Assembly (NCBI RefSeq): GCF_048544455.1
Contig: NC_133538.1
Location: 45,112,969-45,176,968 of the forward strand
Direction: 5' to 3'
DNA from: Silene latifolia
Lineage: Eukaryota; Streptophyta; Magnoliopsida; Caryophyllales; Caryophyllaceae
DNA: 64,000 nucleotides
A program made the position numbers and the translations under genes. Each line of letters begins with the position of its first letter. Position 1 is the first letter of the stretch. Below the pieces are notes generated by a model. That model was not told the origin of the DNA, ran no database searches, and saw nothing but the letters and a program-made list of their open reading frames with translations. This document shows, piece by piece, positions 32,601-45,100 of the stretch.

Positions 32601-34328
32601 GAATATCATGTGTCACCTACTCTAGGTGAGGATTCAATAGCAACACCCTTAGTGACAAGTGAAAAGATTGATGACATATTTGGTTCAACCACTACCAAGT
32701 TTGAGGAAGGAAGAGGTTGTGAAATTGAAGATGAGTTTGTCCTTGAAGAGATATTGGAAGCACCAATTGAGAGGAAAGAGACGAAATTTGATCCGGAAGA
32801 AGGGGGAATAATAATGGTGGAAGATGACCCGTCGGTCGAGCAAGAAGAGGCCAAAAACAACTCAAGATATGAGAAGTTCATGAACTTAGTAAAGAAAATG
32901 GAAGCCACCTTTCCATCACGGAAGAGATGCCTCTTTACTCCGATTTCCTAGCGGAAGTTGTGGCAAGGAAATAGAGTAAGGATGACCATGAGCTTGTTGC
33001 TTCAAGGGAGGAATGTAACTCGGTCACAACAAATGAGGTGCCCGTCAAACTTGAGGACTCGTGATGTTTCTCAATTCCATGCACCGTTGGCAACCAAAAA
33101 GTGGACCGTGCGTTGTGTGATTTGGGGGCAAGTGTTAGCGTGATACCTCTTACGATTGTGATGAAGTTAGATGTTACAAACCTGACCCGCACTTCCACTA
33201 AAATCAAGCTAGCCAACGGGACAATCAAACCGCCAATTGGGATTCTCACGGATATCATGGTAAAAATCGGCAAGCTCTCCATTCCCACGGATTCACTACA
33301 ACAAATTGTCACTTGCGCCACGAATTATGCCACGAGAATTTATAATTTGTGACTAAATTCTGTTTAGCCACGGGAAAAATTTATTCATTATTTTGGAAAA
33401 AAATTTATGCCACGGGATAACTTTTCCCGTGGCAAAAAGTCACTTGCGCCACGAAATAGGCTACACCCGTTGCAAATAATCATTTTAGCCACGAACTAGG
33501 TCACACCCGTGACGAAATTTTAATTAGCCACGAATTGTTCCGTGACAAAAAAAAAATTTAGCCACGAACTAACAAACTCCCGTGGCGAGTATCTTTTCCG
33601 ACTTAAATTAAGATATTTTCATGTTAAGGCAAACTTAAAATCTAAAAGAAATTTAATCAAATATAAATAATATGAAAATGCATTTCAATATAAAATATTG
33701 CAAACACTTTGATTAATTTAATTAATATTTTTTTTATTTTTTATTTACTTTAATAAGAAATTTTAAAATTTTATAAACTTTTATGCAAGCAAAGAAAAGT
33801 TTATCGTCTAATTTTTTTTATTCTTTTAGTAATCATAATTACGTTTTGTAGGTTTTTCAAAACATTTCTATTTTATGAAATTTGTTTTAATATATAATTC
33901 TGTTTATTACAGTCGTGAATTTCTTTTAATTTTTTAATTAAAACATTATAATCTTGAATAACAATCTTAAATATCGTATCACATTTAAAAACATAGCATA
34001 TAAAATTACATAAATAAGTTATTTATCATCTATCTTTGATAAATCTAAAATTAACATATTGTCAAATTGGTTCATTCAAAATTTGATTTACAACTTTATT
34101 TGTAAGATATTTATAGAAAAAATTTGAATTTGATATAAAATTTAACTTGGTGAGAAAAAAAGTTTTGGAAATTTTTTTTTAGGGGTGAAAAAAAAAACGA
34201 CAATTGGATTACAAAATTGATTAAATAAAATAAGTGCGCTGAGAATAGAAAGAAAAAAAATGATATTCCACAAATCAATTAAGAAAAAAACATATCGGAA
34301 AAATTATCAATATAAAAAATTCAAAGGT

Positions 34329-34698
34329 TAATTGATAAACAATACCAATATAAGGACCTTTTTTCATAATCAGTACCAACATAATCAATAATTAGTAATC
34401 AATACCAAAATATTAACTTTTTTCTATGATCGGTACTAAGTCGCCTGAAAATCTAATCTCAACCTACTTGAAAAATTCCAAAAAGCCATCATTCAAGTAC
34501 AAATCTCCACTCACCCACTTCCAAAATCCTTCTCTTAGATGAAAACACCTTTAAAGTAGGAAAAAAATTAGAGTAAGAAGGCGATTTGGTACTTATCGTA
34601 GAAAATAGTTCATATTTTGCTTGTGATTACTAATTATTGATTACGTTGGTATTGATTATGAAAACGATGACTAAAGTTGGTAATTTTTATCAATTTAC
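34329..34698. repeat. TIR element nested in the CACTA
   Basis: Inverted arms of about 100 bp: left TAATTGATAAACAATACC, right the inverse of AAATTGATAAAAATTACC, both containing AATCAATAATTAGTAATCA in mirror orientation. No coding potential. Class undetermined. Confidence 0.6.
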
Positions 34699-34935
34699 CC
34701 AAAATTCAATATGGAAAAATTTTTTTCATTGAAAATGAGTACATCACAGGGAAAATATAGAAATTATAATAATTTAAAGTCACATGTGCAAATAATGTGA
34801 AAAATTTGAGAAAAAAAGATAAATCATAACAAAGAGAAATCGGTTTAAGAAAATAAGCGATTCTGTTGTACGATAGTGTTTTTCATGTTTTCTGCGTAAA
34901 AAGTGACTACTTTTTGGTTAATAGTGACCAATTTG

Positions 34936-34948
34936 GGGGGGGGGGGGC
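34936..34948. repeat. Poly(G) run
   Basis: A run of about 13 G in AT-rich DNA within the CACTA element. Similar runs occur near 36987 and 49785; lengths are error-prone. Confidence 0.8.
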
Positions 34949-35383
34949 CTTAAGTTATAAAAAGTGGTCATTATTTTACCAAAAAATGGTTAATTTTTCA
35001 TATCGTATGTACGACGGTCATACAATAACATTTGCGTAAAAAAAAATATACGAAAAAATGAGTACAAGAGAAATGAAAATAAGAATGTCGATAAACTAAA
35101 AAAATAAAAAAAATGTTAGGAAAACACGATTAAGTTTACTTTTTAGAGAAAATGGTTTTGCTAACTTGGGCAAAAAAATGATGTCAAAATCATTAGCCGG
35201 GAGGGTAACATCGAAAATTTGATTGTTTTGGCCAAAATAATGTTTTTCCCGCAAAAATTCATAAATCATGCAACATTTTTGTAATTAAATAGTACTAAAG
35301 GTAAATTTTGAAAGGAAAAAAAATAAACTTAAAAGGATTCAAAGTACTAATTATATCAACAAAGTTAACTTTCAGTTTCGGTA

Positions 35384-35475
35384 GCACATCAAAAGAACTC
35401 TACAGTTAAGCGTGCTCAAGTGAGAGTAATGTTGGGATGGGTGACCTCTTTGGAAGTCTCTTTGATGCGTGCGAA
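35384..35475 (+). pseudogene. 5S rRNA-derived segment
   Basis: The sequence from CACATCAAAAGAACTC through CAGTTAAGCGTGCT, GAGAGTA, GGATGGGTGACCTC and GGAAGTC follows plant 5S rRNA from about nucleotide 35 to the 3' end. It keeps the internal promoter boxes A (GTTAAGCGTGC) and C (GGATGGGTGACC). The 5' third is missing and the end is diverged, so it is not a functional 5S gene. It could be a fragment of a Cassandra-type LTR or a 5S-derived SINE carried in the CACTA element. Confidence 0.8.
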
Positions 35476-36122
35476 TGCATAACCGGTGAAACCAAAGAAC
35501 GTTCAAATGAATCAAGTTAACTAGCGAAACCAGTACCGTGATTGTCATTATTCCATATATGATAAAAAATATCGATCGTGAAAAAAAAATTTATTTAACA
35601 TTTTATTTATTTAATTTTCATATATAGTTTTTGCCACGGGAATTACTTATTCGCCACGGGAAATTTTTTGGCAACCGGAGTTATTAGCCACGAGAGAATC
35701 CATGACAAAAAATTTAATAATAGCCACGTTCTTGTTTTTCCCGTGGCTATCTCTTCGCCACGGCCACTTGCGTCATGGAAGATATTCCCGTGGCCAAATG
35801 ATTTAGCCACGGAAATTTAACACTTGTGCCACGAATTTAGTCGTGGCCCAAGTGCTCATTTGTAGTAGTGATTTCGGGGTGATGGACATCCCTATGGGTA
35901 GACGCTCCCATATCATCCTTGGTAGGCCATTTTTAGCGACGGGAGAAGCTATCGTTGATGTTCAAAGGGGAAGTTTGTCATTTGAAGTCGGGACTGAGAA
36001 AGTGGAGTTTAAGTTACCAAATGCTTCTAAGAGGGAAGTGGTTAAAGACACGTTTGCTTCGGAAACATTGGGGCATATCTTATGCCAAAGAACTCATGTG
36101 CAAGAAGATGACAAAAAGTAAA

Positions 36123-37048
36123 ACCGAGTATGGCTTGTGGATGATGAGAAAGGAAAAGAGAAATGTCATGTCAAGAGTGGAATGAATGACACCAATGCCC
36201 CTAAAACCGAGTCCGTCTCCACCGCCTTGGGTCCGAGAATGAGTTTTAAGATTGAGGGCGTGCAAAAGTCGAGGAAGTTGAGAAGGAAATTTCGCGGAAT
36301 AGGAGAGTGTGACAATTATCATGCTAAGGATAAAGGGTTTGACGATAGCAAAGTGGAGCTTAAAGAAAAGAAAGGGCGGAAATGGCAAGAAGTACATCGA
36401 GCCATGAGTGAACTACATAATGAGTTGGCAAGAGCGAAATGTTCTCTTTCCTTGAGCAAGTTCAAGTCGAGTTCCAGTGACAAAAGGACGATGGAGGGAC
36501 ACAAAGGGGGTGATCCCGGCTAAATGAATCTTCTCATCATGATAGGTTTGGTGGAGTTCCTCAAGAACCACCTTTTTTGTAAATATTGCATGCATATTAG
36601 ATAGAACATGAGAGCATTTGGAACAATTTTCATCTTGCACAAACTTGGATTGGGTGACGGGATGTCACACCAATATCATTTAGGAAAATGTCGAACACAA
36701 GCATACCCTTCACTTAGCGTAGTTCCCGACATGATGCGTCGGCTTGAAAGTGGAAAACACGTAAATCGAGGCTAAGTGAAGATGTTGGGATTTGAAATTG
36801 AAAAAGAAGAGGAATACACGAAGAGAGGGATACCCAGCCGGCTGGGAACCTTCTGATGATAAACTTAAAAAATTGGTGAAATTTGATGAAGAGGAAGTCT
36901 CAGCCAGTCCACCGGCGGAAGGTACCCCAACCGGCTGGGAATCCCCTGTAAGTTTGTTGAAAAATTTGAAGATTGAAGTGGGGACGGGGGGGGGGGGGGG
37001 TTGTGAGCGATGGGCAGGCGTGCTTGAGCATCCATTTGCTAGGCTACC
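36123..37048 (+). other. Athila internal region after the protease, degenerate
   Basis: Short acidic/basic frames (36137-36523) continue the polyprotein region but match no RT, RNase H or integrase motif. Two GC-rich hairpin modules (36826-36856, 36905-36952) follow, then a poly(G) run, up to the left target duplication ACC of the large CACTA element. Confidence 0.55.
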
Positions 37049-37136
37049 CACTACTACAAATACAGGCAACTACAAAGGCACTTTAACAACGCTTATTCAC
37101 GAAAATCATCAAAACACGTTCTAGAATTGATTCCGC

Positions 37137-37375
37137 GAATTTTACCAAACTTAATTACAACGGTGCTGTGTCGTTAACCGTTGTTATTGGTTTTAACAAC
37201 GGGTCATACTTGAAAAACCGTTGTTAATATAAAAAATAATAACAACGGTTACATTTTAACCGTTGTTAATAATTTGGCGCAAAATTAGTGAAATGAATTA
37301 CAACGGTTTGTTTAGAACCCGTTTTTAATACTTTTTTACAATGGTTGTAGACTAAATAACCGTTGTTATTAAAGT
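37137..37375. repeat. Left subterminal AACAACGGTT array
   Basis: Alternating ACAACGG and CCGTTGT words, forming pairs able to fold into small hairpins. In CACTA elements such arrays bind the TNPA-type protein. Confidence 0.75.
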
Positions 37376-37707
37376 TATGAAGATCTTAAAAACAACAGAT
37401 TGCTTTATTCTGCTATACGCTACAAAACACAAACACAAGCTAATACTGCTACTATATCATCCTCTATTCCTCCCTGATCGTCTCTCTGTCTTCATCTCCG
37501 TCACTGTTGTCACCGTCTTCTCTCCCTCATCGTGTTTATCAATCAGGTATATATATGTTTCTTAGCAACGCTTATAGATATAGGATTTTTTGGGTTATTA
37601 TCTAATTTGTTGATAATTTAGCTTAATTGCTTTCCTGAATTTCGTTTATTTGTTTGCTTATTATTGTATTTTCTGAATTAGTTGCCTATTATTACGAATG
37701 TAGAATA

Positions 37708-40700
37708 ATGACTCGAACTTGGATGATTGATGCAAATATGAGTGACCGGACCTACAAGGATGGTTTAGCTGAATTTTATGAATTCGTTTCGAACAATTTG
37801 AAAGGTTCTTCTAGTATTGCATGTCCTTGTGAAAGATGTGGTAATATTAGCTATATGGCTTTTCCGGACGTTAAAATACACCTAGAAAAGTGGAGATTTA
37901 GTCGATCCTATACACGTTGGATTTTTCATGGGGAATCATTAGAGGAAGAGAATAATTCTGAAGAAGATGATGTTGAGGTACACGAAAGGCTAACTGATGA
38001 TCCTGAGTTTGCCGAGTTTTTTGAGTTGGAAGAGTTGGAAGTAGAGAATTTGAATGATGGGTATATAGATAATGAAGAGAATGATGATGAGTCGATTGCT
38101 TTTGAAGATGTAGGTGATGACACTAGTAATTGGGATGACCTTAACAACATGTATGAGAAGTTGTGTGAGTCTGAAGCACCTCTGTATCCTGGTTGTAAGT
38201 TCACAAAAATGTCGGCTGTGGTGAAGTTGTATAATATCAAGGGGGCAAATGGGGTGAGTGACACGTGTTTCACTAGTTTTTTAGCCTTGATAAAGGAGTT
38301 GCTTCCTGATGATAATGTTCTACCTGTTAAGACATATGAGGCGAAAAAACTAATAAGAGGAGTGGACATGAAATATGAGAAAACACATGCATGTCCAAAT
38401 GATTGCATATTGTATCGGAAATTATATCAAAACTTAACCAATTGCCCTAAATGTTTGTTGTGGCGTTATAAGGATAAGGAAGGGATCCCGGCTAAGGTGT
38501 TGTGGTATTTTCCATTGATACCAAGAGTCATAAGGATTTATGCGAATCCCGATGATTCAAAAATGTTAACTTGGCATGAAACAGGAAGAATAAATGATGG
38601 AAAGCTAAGACACCCGGCATATGGTATGCAATAGAAATCGTTCGACGCTAAGTATCCCGAGTTCGGCAATGAACCTAGAAACTTATGTCTAGCGCTGTCC
38701 ACTGATGGAATGAACCCACACGAAAACATGAGTAGCCAACATAGTACTTGGCCAGTAGTGTTGGCTATTTATAACTTACCTCCATATGTGTGCATGAAAA
38801 GAAAGTATTTGATGTTGTCGTTGTAAATTTCCGGCCCTAAACAACCTGGAAATGATATTGATTTATATTTGGAACCTCTTCTAGATGATTTGCGATTGTT
38901 GTGGGATAGTGGGATAGAAGTATTTGATGCATATAAGAACGAAACTTTCAATTTGAGAGCGATGTTATTGTGTACAATAACTGACTATCCGGCTTATGGC
39001 GACCTTTCTGGGCATACAGTTCATGGGAAAGAGGCTTGTCCATTGTGTGGGGAGGATATCGAGTCTGAATACTTGAAGTCTTCTCGTAAGTATGTGTATA
39101 TGGGAAATAGGAGATTCTTGTATCATGACCATTGTTATCGCAAGATGCAGAAAGCATTCAATGGAAGACAATAACTTCGTCAACCTCCTAGAATTTTGAG
39201 TGGGCATGAAGTTTATCAGAAAGTAAAGCATATTGAGATAGATTATGGGAAGAAGAGAGGCTCTAAATTGTCTACTCGTGGGTATAAGAAAAGATCCATA
39301 TTTTTTGATAAACTTCCATATTGGCCGACTGGGAGGTCGAGCATTGCCTCGATTTCATGCACATTGAGAAAAATGTCTGTGATAATATTATCAATACCCT
39401 TCTGAATGTTCCTGGTAAAACAAAGGATAACGCCGCAGCTAGGGAAGATATGAAAATGATGGGTATTAGGCTAGAGTTGGCACCACATAAGAGAGGTAAT
39501 CCTACATTTTTACCGCCAGCAGCTTATACCCTTTCACGGAATGAGAAAAAAGAGTTCTATGCATGCTTGAATGGAATTAAAGCGCCACATGGTTATTCGT
39601 CGAACATCAAAAGCCTAGTGTTGATGCAAGACCTAAAACTCACCGGGTTAAAGTCACATGATTGTCACACTTTGATGCAACAATTACTACCTGTGGCTAT
39701 TCGTTCCATTTTACCTGAAAAGGTAAGATATGCTATAACTAGATTCTGTCTCTTCTTCCAGTCCATATGCGAAAAGTCATCGATCCCGATGACGCGGATT
39801 CATTACAGACCTCGTTGTAACCTCTCTTTGTCAGTTGGAAATGTATTTTCCACCCTCTTTCTTCACTATCATGATTCATCTGACCATTCACTTGGTTAGG
39901 GAGATTTTGTACCTTGGGCACGTGTACTTGAGATACCAAAGATCCTTTCGAAAGATTGATGAAAGTCTACAAGGACTATACATCTAATCGGTATTGTCCT
40001 AAGGTTGTATTCTTTGAACGCGCTATTTTAGACGAAGCTCTTTCATATTGTTACGCTCATCTCTCCCCTGAGGAGTTGATTGGCGTTCCTATGAATCGTC
40101 ATAGTGACTGGATGACCGGAAAAGGTATTAGGGGTCGGGTTGAAAAAATTGTGACACGTGAAATGTTGCATTTAGCACACACGTATGTGCTAAACAACGA
40201 AGATGAGGTGCAACCTTATATTCAACAACACAAAGATGAGCTCAAATACGATCACCCAAATAAGACCGAGAAGTGGATTGCGAACGAGCATACGAAGACG
40301 TTTTCAGAGTGGTTTAGGAATATTGTCTTAGAGTGTACGGATCAAACTGGTGATGACATCTCTCCTAGGTTACTACGTCTTGGTTTAGGTCCAAATGCCA
40401 GGGTCACCTTTTACAACAGTTTTTCCAATAATGGATATACTTTTTACACCCGCGAGCAAGATGAGTTGAGCACAATGCAAAATAGTGGTGTGAGTTCTGA
40501 ATTTGAGGCAATGCACTTTGCTACTTCAAAAGATAAAAATCCTATTTGGGGAAAATGCCTTTATTATGGTGTTATTCAAGAAATATTGGTACTAGATTAC
40601 ATTGATTTCACAATGCCTTTGTTGCGATGTAACTGGGTTGATAACAACATCCATTGTCTCCGAAAGGATAAGATGGGATTTACGTTGGTCAATCTGGGTA

Positions 40701-41017
40701 AGGTTGGCAATAATAAGGATGATCCTTTCATAATGGCATCCCAAGCTAAATAAGTGTTCTATGTCACCGATCCTATGGATAAGAAGTGGTCTGTTGTACT
40801 GTCTATAAGGAGTAGAAGGAGTAGTCCATCCGATAATGGTGATGATGATCAGGATGCCGTTTTTGAGGGAATGGATCACTCTACCACTGTATCTTATTTC
40901 GACGATGTTGACACTGATCATGAGGACACTGAAAGCAACTATATGCGTGATGACCATGGTGAAGGTATTTGGGTTAACGAAGAAACTATGACATCCAAGA
41001 AACGTCCCCGATCTTGA
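37708..41017 (+). pseudogene. TNP2-like CACTA transposase
   Basis: Starts MTRTWMIDANMSDRTYKDG, a transposase-associated domain, preceded by a likely 5'-UTR intron (donor near 37544, acceptor near 37702). Next come an acidic linker and the Tnp2 core (MKYEKTHACPNDCILY ... NCPKCLLWRYKD; STDGMNPHENMSSQHSTWPV; AYGDLSGHTVHGKEACPLC; DFMHIEKNVCDNI). The DUF4218/4216-like region follows at about 39420-40860 (LKSHDCHTLMQQLLPVAIR, PLLRCNWVD, DKKWSVV). In-frame stops include TAG 38632 (expected Trp), TAA near 38824, TAA near 39172 and TAA 40751, with frameshifts near 39330 and 39780-39900. Dead copy. Confidence 0.87.
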
Positions 41018-41369
41018 GATAGTTTGATGGTTTAATTTATTGGTAAATCAATAATTTGATGGTTTAATTTTGAGTCATTTTCAGACCAATAATTTGATGG
41101 TTTAATTTATTGGTAAATCAATAATGGTCATTGTTAAATAAAAATTCCCAAATTTGCATGGCATGGTAAATCCTGTAGCTTAGATATGCAGTATGCATGC
41201 ATGCTGGTGTTGTCTTATGTTCTTGATCTTATTATTAGATGTGGATGCTGGTGTTGAAATTACTGAATAATGTTGCAAAGATATGGTGCTTCGCTATTAC
41301 AAAGATGTATATATTGTTACAGGTTTGGACTGTAATGGAATTACATTAATTTAAAAAAAAAAAAAGGTT

Positions 41370-41690
41370 CAACAATAACAACGGTTATTTTTAAATTACC
41401 CCGTTGTTAATACTTTCAACAACGGTTATAGTTACATTACCCGTTGTTATTAGTTTCAACAACGGTTATAGTTAAATTAGCCGTTGTTATTACTTTCAAC
41501 AACGGTTGTAGTACCTCTACCCGTTGTCATTGATTTTTTTGACGTATTTCATTTTGGCGCAAATTTGGTGAAAATATATTACAACGGGTATATTTTAACC
41601 GTTGTAATAAAGTTTTGACAACGGTTGACTTATATTGACCCGTTGTTATTAACATATAACAACGGTTTTCCTTTTAGAACCCGTTGTCAA
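41370..41690. repeat. Internal AACAACGGTT/AACCGTTGTT array between the two CACTA genes
   Basis: At least eight sense/antisense pairs of the same words found at the element ends, placed between the TNP2-like gene and the second gene. There is no CACTA terminus here. Confidence 0.8.
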
Positions 41691-41880
41691 TAGTCTGTCT
41701 TAATAAAAAACTAATTTACAAACACATACACACACAAGTACACAATAAAGCAACACCAGTTCAACCGTTGGTATCCTGAGTTAATTCTTCCTCGCTTTCT
41801 ACATTATCGTTGCCGGCCGTCGCCCAATTTCCGACGCCCAGATTCCGTTGCCTTCCCTTATCATCCTGCTCGTTCTCTTT

Positions 41881-41913
<33 letters not shown>
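41881..41913. repeat. (ATC)n microsatellite
   Basis: Eleven ATC units upstream of the second CACTA gene, inside its probable 5' UTR and just before a possible donor site CAG|GTATG. Confidence 0.9.
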
Positions 41914-41914
<1 letters not shown>

Positions 41915-42192
41915 GGTATGTTCACTTTAATTTTGTGTTTCGTCATTAGGGTTTTAAGACCATCATCTTTTTTCTTTTTCATGCATCTGTTTGTTTTTCG
42001 TCTTCTTTGTTATCTTTATCATCCCGCATCATCTACTTCACTCCTCTTATTAGGGTTTAGGATTTTAGAAGCTCAATCCGTTGTTTTAAATTTTCATTCC
42101 TATTAGGGTTTAGGGTTTTAGATAATACTCTGCATGTACGTTGTTAAGTTGTTCATTTCCTATATCATTCATATTTGGGTTTTAGGATTATC

Positions 42193-45100
42193 ATGGGTGA
42201 AAAACGGAAAAGAAGTCAAAAGAATAATAAGCCTGAGGATAATAAGCCTGGTGAGAGGGGTGCTACGAAGTGCCCGAAAGTCCTTGCAGCTATAGCCGCT
42301 AAAGAGCCGATGGAAATAACATGGAGCTCGAAGGGTTTCCCTACTAGTCCAAATGCGGGTTATTTCTCCAGTTGGATTGGATGTTGCACAAGACAGTTTG
42401 TGCCTATCCATTTAGATGATGTTAGAACTTTGAATCCAAAATTGGCGGAGTTATACTTGGCTCGTGTAAAGGAAGGCTTTATTATACCCGATGAAAGCCA
42501 TGATAAGTATTTAATGCATAAGGCAGCGGATGTCCACAGGCAGTGGAGGTGTGACGTTGCTAGGGATTGGTTGTATGTGGACAAGGCAACGGGGGAGATG
42601 CGTAAGAGCCCACCGGAAAACAAGTGTCCCACCATCATCAGAACAATGGGATCTTTTCAAAAGATGAGAACTACGAGAAGTTTCAGTTTAAATATCATCG
42701 CCTTTTAACGATTTACCTATCATTTTTTTTAATTAATGAGTCCTTTATATAATCTTTTTATTATCTCATCTACTTGCGCTTTTATATAATTATTTGAAGG
42801 CCGTTAGCAGAAGAAATCGTGCTAACATTTCATGCAAGAAGGGGAAATGGTATGGTTCTCGAGGCGGTTACAGAAAGATAGAAGAGAACCTCGTAAGTAG
42901 CATGCATTATTCCCCTGTGAGACTTTATTTTTTTAATCACACTTGGACTTGCATTGATACACATTTACATGTATAAATGTTACCATGTTAATGTGTAGGT
43001 GGCAAAGGGAGTGAAAAAGGTGGATCGGCATGTAACTTATAAAGAAGGGCACACGCCTAAAGGATCCCAGTCGCGTGACAAATATGATGAGGAAGTGTTG
43101 GCCAACATAGTAAGCATTATTTTATTAAGACGAGTTCATTACTAACTTTATTATTTAAGTCACAAATATAATTTGAAGTTTATTTAATATATTATAGGAC
43201 AACATATTGAAAGAGGTAGAAGAAGGGAAATTCGCTCCCAGTGGTCGTAATGACGTTCTTGCTAGAGCGATCGGCCGACCCGAACATCCAGGTCGTTTGA
43301 GGGGCGTCCCATTACAGGTTGGAGTAACGAAATATTATGGGACAACTGCCCCGATAAAGAAGAAAAGGAAGACTAAGTCTGAGAAGGCTGACATGGTACC
43401 ATTTATTCTATTATTTTTATTTAAGTTCAATTCACATGTTATTGTTGGGATAAAAATTGCTGACACATTACATTCTTGGCACGCAGCTTCAGTTAATGGC
43501 ATCCGTACTACTAAAGTTGAATGCTGGAGGCAAGCTTTCCAAAGAAGAAGTGAAGATGATGGAGGATGTCATTTGTAAAGGGGGTAATAAGGTACAACAG
43601 ATTGGTCAAGAGGCCGAGAACACTACTACCTTGGCAATACATGAGAAGGAAGTATGGGTCAACGAGATTCAGAAAGATCAGGTACCTAATGCTTCTGAAG
43701 TTGTAACAACTAAAGTCGATCAGGTACCACCTAATACTTCCTTATTTTTCTTTTCTTTCTTTTTTTTTGGGTAAGATCGGTGTGTTCCCCAACTCTAATG
43801 CTATAACTTCTGACATCGTGCCATTGGTTAATTTTATTAGGTAAATAATGGGTCCGAAAAGGAGATGCAACTTGAGAAGACGATCGATGGAAAACAAAGA
43901 TACATCCCCTTCAAGTCGGTTCCCTGTTTTCGAAAGGAATGCATTCATGAAGTGTTTAATTAGTTAAGTTTATATGAATTCTATTAAATTTTGGGATATA
44001 ATAATGTATGTGTATATTCTTCAGGCCGTAAACAAGAGGGTACTAGTTATTCTTGCTGACCCTAAATTCGAAAATCCAAATGTGCGTGTTGGTCGGGGTC
44101 TCGTAGAAATGCACACCAAATCGCAGCAGAATCGTAGTTCATGGCGAAAAACTTTTGCCGAATCATAGAAAAGTAGAGATAACTACGCTCTTTCCAGGCC
44201 ATGAAAACTTTCAACTCGCTGTCCCAGTCAGAATGACATTACCATTCTCGGGAGATGCGGTTGGGAGTTTCATCCAATGGCTCTGAAACTCACATCTACT
44301 TGGCTCGGTCGTCTCCTCCTCAAGAACAAAGCGATTGGGGTTAGAAGAAATTCCTTTATATATATGTTACATTTTTAATTGTTGAATGTTTTTATATGTT
44401 AAATTTATATGTTATTTTTTTTTGTAGGGAACAAAAAAGCCGGCTTTGGCGGATAAGCCTAATGTCCGGGGACTTGATGAGGTATTTAATTAACTTCTCC
44501 ATTTTTAGGCTAAACTCGAATTATTTTAGGCTGCATCACCCCTAATTAAACATTAATTTCAGTAGTTACCCAAACTGCATGGTAAGAGGAAAAACAATTA
44601 AACTAATTCATAATAGTCTTCAAGTCTTGTATGAGATTGTTTTACTAATAATTGTACCAACAAAATATCTAATGCTAGAGCTCTAAAACCTAATCTTCCT
44701 AATTGCTACCTTTAATTCATTTTTTGGATACATAAGAGGAAAGGCAAGGGTAATGGAGAAAGAAGGAAAATGAATGAAAATGGATACAACAATGACGTTC
44801 TCCCTCCAAAGCTTTTTTTCTCTTTCTAAAGATTTTAATTATCCTAGTAGAATGAAAATGAATCTTTCTATTTCTATTCCTGTAAAATCCTCCAATTCTT
44901 GTGATCTTACTAATGCCTTTACAGCTGCGTGTAGTCGTATACCATATACGTAACCCTCTCTTCCGTGACATTATGAATGCAACAGTTCAGAATCTTGGGG
45001 ATGTCATACTGAATTGTTGTTATTTAGTCTCAAAGCATTATGTATTGTTGATCTTTGATAGTCCCGGTCACACAGTTCAGTAAGAAGAGTCCAGTAAGAA

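Larger units (their letters stand above)
33294..35870. mobile_element. Non-autonomous CACTA (En/Spm) element, TSD ATT
   Basis: Ends CACTACAACAAAT and, inverted, CACTACTACAAAT, with 3-bp target duplications ATT (33291-33293, 35871-35873). Both subterminal regions are packed with GCCACGGG/CCCGTGGC words (about 33310-33600 and 35630-35850), the usual transposase-binding repeats. No transposase gene is present in 2577 bp. A 370-bp TIR element (about 34329-34698) and a 5S-rRNA-like segment (35384-35475) lie inside. Confidence 0.93.
33075..36122 (+). pseudogene. Athila-type aspartic protease, split by a CACTA element
   Basis: The active-site region ALCDLGASVSVIP (33107-33145) and following strands (KLDVTNLTRTSTKIKLANG, GKLSIPTD) are on the plus strand up to 33290. 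They resume after the insertion with MDIPMG, SHIILGRPFLATGEAIVDV and a tail to about 36122. The two halves abut in frame once the 2577-bp CACTA and one 3-bp target copy are disregarded, so the protease region was open when the CACTA landed. The canonical catalytic DTGA is DLGA here, as is common in Athila. No reverse transcriptase or integrase follows before the ATHILA ORF, so the element is a deletion derivative. Confidence 0.85.

Noticed and set aside
41761-42106. Asp-rich or Ser-rich ORFs
   Set aside because: They are translations of the (ATC)n microsatellite in the leader of the second CACTA gene.
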